A DNA stretch of 9,671 nucleotides from CAJWGI01 sp036011785 (GTDB lineage Bacteria > Chloroflexota > Anaerolineae > Anaerolineales > UBA11657): contig DASCOB010000138.1 of assembly GCA_036011785.1 (NCBI GenBank), positions 1 to 9,671 on the forward strand, read 5' to 3'. The notes under the pieces are model-generated. The model made no database searches and was not told where the DNA came from. It worked only from the letters and a program-made list of their open reading frames with translations. The position numbers and the translations under genes were made by a program. Position 1 is the first letter of the stretch. Each line of letters starts with the position of its first letter. This document shows, piece by piece, positions 7,045-9,671 of this stretch.

Positions 7045-7365
7045 TCAGAACTGGAAATGACGCCGAAGCGGCACCACTCGGCAGCGATAGTTGCTCACAA
7101 ATTCCTGCAGCCGCTCTTCGAGCGCGTAAAACTCGGCGCACTGCAATGCCTCGTTGGCCGCATTCTCATCTTCCGCCACGAACGAGACCAGCCTGATGGG
7201 GTAATCGCCCGCGGCAGTGTGCCAGGCCTCGATCATGGATAGGCCCATTTTATCCAGCGCGGGTACCATCTTCTTGAGCATGAATTTATAATAACCCTCC
7301 GCAGAGTGCGGATTGATATCATAAGTCAACAGCACTTTGACGTAATCTTCTAGTTCCTCTTGCAC
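7045..7365 (-). CDS. Conserved-looking 106-aa protein of unknown function, GTG start
   Basis: A small soluble protein of about 106 aa that I cannot name. It opens with a beta-strand KVLLTYDI, followed by amphipathic helix YYKFMLKKMVPALDKMG, then EAWHTAAGDYPIRLVSFVAED, a helix with ALEERLQEFV, and a final strand. This beta-alpha-beta pattern suggests a ferredoxin-like dimeric alpha/beta barrel fold, but that is inference. No membrane span or signal peptide is present. The GTG at 7365 is chosen as start because GGGTGG lies 6 nt upstream and a very good extended -10 (TGATATAAT) places the transcript start near 7390. The reading frame stays open to an ATG at 7500, but that extension would include the promoter and overlap the divergent gene, and it gives an unlikely Cys-rich N-terminus. 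A GTG at 7335 inside the first strand is a less likely alternative. It shares its control region with the divergent aminotransferase-like gene. Confidence 0.7.
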   Translation of the reverse strand: MQEELEDYVKVLLTYDINPHSAEGYYKFMLKKMVPALDKMGLSMIEAWHTAAGDYPIRLVSFVAEDENAANEALQCAEFYALEERLQEFVSNYRCRVVPLRRHFQF

Positions 7366-7371
7366 TGCGCA

Positions 7372-7377
7372 CCACCC
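7372..7377 (-). promoter_or_regulatory. Shine-Dalgarno-like site of the 106-aa gene
   Basis: The minus strand reads GGGTGG, 6 nt before the GTG at 7365. The GGTG core matches the anti-Shine-Dalgarno. It supports the GTG start over the far upstream ATG. Confidence 0.45.
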
Positions 7378-7396
7378 GCAACGGCAACCGCAACAA

Positions 7397-7405
7397 ATTA
7401 TATCA
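7397..7405 (-). promoter_or_regulatory. Extended -10 promoter of the 106-aa gene
   Basis: The minus strand reads TGATATAAT: a perfect TATAAT with a TG extension. No -35 lies 16-18 nt upstream. The transcript start is expected near 7390, giving a leader of about 25 nt that holds the GGGTGG site. It forms an imperfect inverted repeat with the opposing promoter at 7423-7431. Confidence 0.65.
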
Positions 7406-7422
7406 TCCGCAGAGCGTTCCAC

Positions 7423-7431
7423 TGATACAAT
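7423..7431 (+). promoter_or_regulatory. Extended -10 promoter of the aminotransferase-like gene, leaderless
   Basis: Reads TGATACAAT on the plus strand: TG extension plus TACAAT (5 of 6 matches). Only 5 nt separate the hexamer from the ATG at 7437, so RNA synthesis would begin at the start codon itself. A TTG at 7431 would fall inside the -10 element and cannot be in such a transcript, which decides the start in favour of 7437. Confidence 0.6.
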
Positions 7432-7436
7432 TGAGT

Positions 7437-8732
7437 ATGGTCTCCGCTCCGCCACCATCCCAATTCGACGTGCGCCGCGTGCGCGCCAGATTTCCCGCAC
7501 TTGCCATCACGGACAATGGGGCGGCGAGAGTTTATCTGGATAACTCCGGCGGCACGCAAATGCCGCAATCCGCGCTTGAGCGCATGCAGCACTACCTGCT
7601 GCACCAAAACGCCAACCGTGGCGGTGCCTTTCGCACCTCTGTGGAAACCGAGCGGCTGCTGCGCGCAACGCGCCGCGCCATGGCAGACTTTCTCAACGCG
7701 CCCACCGAGCGTGAAATAGTCTTTGGCGCGAACATGACCAGCCTGACTTTCGCGCTCTCCCACGCCCTGAAGCACTGGCTGCAGTCCGAGGACGAGATTA
7801 TCGTCACCCGGCTGGACCACGATGGAAACATCGCCCCCTGGCTGCGCCTGGCGGAGGATTCTGGTACACGCATCCGCTGGCTGGATTTCCACCCACCAGA
7901 TTGCGCCCTCAACATGGACGAAATCGAGGGCCTGCTAACCGAGAAGACGCGGCTGCTGGCGATTGGCTACGCTTCCAACGCTGTGGGAACCATTAGCCCG
8001 GTGCAACGCATGGCGGCGCTGGCGCACGCTGCCGGCGCGATGGTCTTCGTGGACGCGGTGCAGTACGCGCCCCATGCCCCAGTCGATGTGCAGGCGCTGG
8101 GTGCAGATTTCCTGGTCTGCAGCCCGTACAAATTCTTTGGGCCACACCAGGGCGTGCTCTGGGGGCGCTACGATTTGCTCGACCGGCTGCCCACCTACAA
8201 GGCGCGCCCCGCGGGAGAACGGCCGCCGGACAAATTCGAGACCGGCACCCAAAGCCACGAGGGGCAGGCGGGCACGTTGGGCGCGCTCGAACATCTGGCC
8301 TGGGTGGGCAACCAGTTCGGGACAGAGTTCCATGCTCAATTCCCTGGATTCACCGAAATGAAACTTGAGCTGCACAGCGGAATGGCCGCCATCAAGGCCT
8401 ACGAACAGACGCTAAGCGCGCACCTAATCAACGGGCTGCGGCATATTCCCGGCGTCAGAATTTGGGGCATCACAGATCCGCAGCGGCTGCACGAGCGCGT
8501 ACCGACAATCTCATTCACACTGGACGGACATACCCCGCGCGCAATCGCCGAACGGCTGGCCGAAGACAACATCTTCGTCTGGGATGGGCATTACTATGCA
8601 GTGGAAACAATGCGGCGGCTCGGATTGGCGCAGAGCGGAGGCATGCTGCGCGTCGGCGCCGCGCATTACAACACCGTTCAGGAACTGGACAGATTGCTCG
8701 AAGTACTCGACGAATTACAGCGCGGAAAGTGA
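7437..8732 (+). CDS. PLP-dependent class V aminotransferase-like protein (VC1184 / cysteine desulfurase-like family)
   Basis: A fold-type I PLP enzyme of 431 aa related to SufS/CsdA-type cysteine desulfurases, closest in style to the VC1184 subfamily. Visible landmarks: YLDNSGGTQMP (residues 33-43) at the N-terminal substrate loop, GANMTSLTFAL (97-107) for phosphate binding, His128 in RLDHDGNIAPW stacking on the cofactor, Asp206 in FVDAVQ contacting the pyridine nitrogen, Lys232 in SPYKFFGPH forming the Schiff base, and Arg405 in LRVGAAHYNT for the substrate carboxylate. The active-site loop that carries the sulfur-accepting cysteine in true desulfurases reads VWDGHYYA (381-388) here, without Cys. 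Real desulfurase activity is therefore doubtful and the substrate is unknown. ATG 7437 is preferred over TTG 7431 because of the promoter position. No Shine-Dalgarno is present. It is the only plus-strand gene, divergent from the 106-aa gene and convergent with the tRNA. Confidence 0.88.
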   Translation: MVSAPPPSQFDVRRVRARFPALAITDNGAARVYLDNSGGTQMPQSALERMQHYLLHQNANRGGAFRTSVETERLLRATRRAMADFLNAPTEREIVFGANMTSLTFALSHALKHWLQSEDEIIVTRLDHDGNIAPWLRLAEDSGTRIRWLDFHPPDCALNMDEIEGLLTEKTRLLAIGYASNAVGTISPVQRMAALAHAAGAMVFVDAVQYAPHAPVDVQALGADFLVCSPYKFFGPHQGVLWGRYDLLDRLPTYKARPAGERPPDKFETGTQSHEGQAGTLGALEHLAWVGNQFGTEFHAQFPGFTEMKLELHSGMAAIKAYEQTLSAHLINGLRHIPGVRIWGITDPQRLHERVPTISFTLDGHTPRAIAERLAEDNIFVWDGHYYAVETMRRLGLAQSGGMLRVGAAHYNTVQELDRLLEVLDELQRGK

Positions 8733-8736
8733 CGCC

Positions 8737-8755
8737 TTGCCCGCCGCGCGGGCGA
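8737..8755. terminator. Hairpin between convergent aminotransferase-like gene and tRNA-Arg
   Basis: A compact stem of 8 bp with a 3-nt loop: six G-C pairs (8739-8744 with 8748-8753) plus T8738-G8754 and T8737-A8755. It begins 5 nt after the stop codon and ends just before the 3' end of the oppositely transcribed tRNA. No T-run follows on either strand, so it is not a classical intrinsic terminator. It may act as a bidirectional stop or as a 3' end stabiliser. Confidence 0.4.
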
Positions 8756-8756
8756 A

Positions 8757-8829
8757 TACCCCGGGAGGGACTTGAACCCCCAACCTAGGCTTTAGGAGAG
8801 CCTCGCTCTTCCATTTGAGCTACCGGGGC
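8757..8829 (-). tRNA. tRNA-Arg, anticodon CCU (reads AGG)
   Basis: A full cloverleaf of 73 nt folds on the minus strand. The acceptor GCCCCGG pairs with CCGGGGT, leaving a G1-U72 wobble at the tip. Next come TA, then a D-arm GCTC/GAGC with an 8-nt loop. The anticodon stem AGGCT/AGCCT encloses the loop CTCCTAA, giving anticodon CCU. The variable region is 5 nt (AGGTT). The T-arm GGGGG/CCCTC has loop TTCAAGT, and discriminator A73 ends the gene. The 3' CCA is not encoded (TTC follows) and would be added by nucleotidyltransferase. No intron. An extended -10 promoter lies 45 nt upstream. Confidence 0.95.
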
Positions 8830-8873
8830 ATAGCCGACCGGAGAGAGAAATCAACTAGGCCGTAGTCTTGAGA

Positions 8874-8882
8874 ATTATAGCA
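8874..8882 (-). promoter_or_regulatory. Extended -10 promoter of tRNA-Arg
   Basis: The minus strand reads TGCTATAAT: perfect TATAAT with TG extension. Expected transcript start is near 8867, giving a precursor 5' leader of about 38 nt to be removed by RNase P. No good -35 is seen 16-18 nt upstream. Because the downstream gene is an unambiguous tRNA, this is the best-supported promoter in the window. Confidence 0.7.
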
Positions 8883-9018
8883 CCCGGTCTTCCTATTCCC
8901 ATATAAGGCGCCCTACGGCTGTCATTTACGCCATCTCATCACTAGCACAACCTATGCACGCCGCTTGACTGTAGCGACCGAAACGTGCGATCGGTGTTTA
9001 CAAAGAGATGGCTTGATT

Positions 9019-9671
9019 TCAGTCTACACTACGCCAGACCACCCCCGCAAACTTACGACGGAGCCAAGCGAGCGGATCATAATACCGATCAGCAACTCGC
9101 TCTTTAAGTGGGATGATGGCGTTGTCGGTAATGCCAATATTCTCAGGACATACATCTGTACAGCAACGCGTGATGTTGCAGAAGCCCGAACCTAGCTGGT
9201 CCCGGATGACAGGAACCCGGTCCTCGACATCCAAGGGGTGCAAAGCCAAGATGGCAGCGCGGGTCATAAAACGCGGGCCAACGAATCTGTCCATACGGTC
9301 CTGATCGCGTAGTACGTGGCACACATCTTGGCATAGGAAGCACTCAATGCATTTTCGGAACTCCTGAACTCGATCCACGTCCTCCTGCATCATGCGGTAC
9401 CTACCATCCGAATCAGCCGTACGGGGTCTGAAGGGACTTATCCTTAGGTTCTGTTCATAGTTCCATGACACGTCACAGACCAGGTCTTTGATCACAGGAA
9501 ATGTCTTCAAAGGCTGAATAGTTAAGGCAACATGCTGCGAGTAATTGTTCATGAGAGTCATACATGCGAGTTTAGGGATTCCATTGATTTCCATGCCACA
9601 GGAGCCGCATTTGCCAGCCTTACAGTTCCAACGCACAGCCATATCACCAGCTTGATGAGCTTGAATGCGAT
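9019..9671 (-). CDS. sdhB: Succinate dehydrogenase / fumarate reductase iron-sulfur subunit, C-terminal part (cut by window edge)
   Basis: The electron-transfer subunit of complex II, carrying electrons from the flavoprotein to the quinone site at the membrane. About 216 residues are visible. The gene runs off the right edge, because the frame stays open upstream of the Met at 9642 and codes for family-like residues (RIQAHQAGD), so that Met is internal. Numbering from it: plant-type [2Fe-2S] ligands Cys7, Cys12, Cys15, Cys27. Cys98, Cys101, Cys104 and Cys108 (CIECFLCQDVC), with Cys155, Cys161 and Cys165 (CCTDVCP), have the same spacing as the [4Fe-4S] and [3Fe-4S] ligands of E. coli SdhB. The sequence style matches actinobacterial/Chloroflexota enzymes. 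Direction of the reaction cannot be told here; frdB is the alternative name. Base composition is lower in GC than the neighbouring genes, especially towards the right edge. Downstream, 188 nt without a gene separate it from the tRNA. Confidence 0.93.
   Translation of the reverse strand, partial: RIQAHQAGDMAVRWNCKAGKCGSCGMEINGIPKLACMTLMNNYSQHVALTIQPLKTFPVIKDLVCDVSWNYEQNLRISPFRPRTADSDGRYRMMQEDVDRVQEFRKCIECFLCQDVCHVLRDQDRMDRFVGPRFMTRAAILALHPLDVEDRVPVIRDQLGSGFCNITRCCTDVCPENIGITDNAIIPLKERVADRYYDPLAWLRRKFAGVVWRSVD

Noticed and set aside
7366..7500. Extension of the 106-aa protein to an ATG at 7500
   Set aside because: The extension would be translated from the promoter and from within the divergent gene, giving a Cys- and Arg-rich N-terminus unlike the rest of the protein.
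8462..8788. Open frame on the plus strand ending in REGLEPPT-like residues
   Set aside because: This ending is the familiar translation artefact of the antisense of a tRNA gene; the frame also overlaps the aminotransferase-like gene in another frame.
8974..8995. Small hairpin ACCGA / TCGGT downstream of sdhB
   Set aside because: Five base pairs with a 9-nt loop and no T-run; too weak to call a terminator.
8930..9012. 8-bp inverted repeat GCCATCTC / GAGATGGC in the gap between sdhB and the tRNA
   Set aside because: Arms are 67 nt apart; one such match is expected by chance in a region this size with fair probability, and nothing else supports a function.

Overview
The window looks like an ordinary chromosomal stretch of a moderately GC-rich bacterium. 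The best guess is a Chloroflexota member (Anaerolineae-like). This rests on protein style: chained ComEA-type helix-hairpin-helix modules, a membrane-anchored protein ending in the concanavalin-like domain common in that phylum, an actinobacterial/Chloroflexota-style SdhB and a CAT-like amino acid permease. It is inference, since no database was searched. No insertion sequence, CRISPR array, phage gene or origin was seen.

Almost everything lies on the minus strand. Read in the minus direction from the right edge, the order is: the C-terminal part of a succinate dehydrogenase/fumarate reductase iron-sulfur subunit (9019-9671, cut by the window edge); a tRNA-Arg(CCU) (8757-8829); the only plus-strand gene, a VC1184-type class V aminotransferase-like protein (7437-8732), convergent with the tRNA; a divergent 106-aa protein of unknown function (7045-7365); then a minus-strand run of five genes. 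These five are a tail-anchored protein with four HhH modules (5806-6879), a second HhH protein with a lectin-like outer domain (4021-5778), glycerol-3-phosphate dehydrogenase glpD (2186-3886), a GH13 alpha-glucosidase-type enzyme (464-2107), and the N-terminal third of an amino acid permease (1-358, cut by the window edge).

The metabolic genes fit heterotrophic carbon use: sugar release by the GH13 enzyme, glycerol-3-phosphate entry into the quinone pool by GlpD, amino acid uptake, and succinate oxidation. The two HhH genes, 27 nt apart, are the most unusual part. Both carry DNA-binding-type HhH modules on the side predicted to be cytosolic, ahead of a single membrane span. This is the reverse of ComEA, which displays its HhH domain outside. 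One partner then carries a Thr/Ser/Ala/Pro-rich stalk and a concanavalin-like domain outside the cell. A 32-nt exact repeat links the two genes.

Regulatory reading by eye shows a recurring extended -10 element (TGnTAnnAT) without a recognisable -35 upstream of five transcription units, including the tRNA. For the aminotransferase-like gene and both HhH genes the -10 sits so close to the start codon that a leaderless or nearly leaderless mRNA is predicted. Only the permease and the 106-aa gene have visible Shine-Dalgarno sequences.
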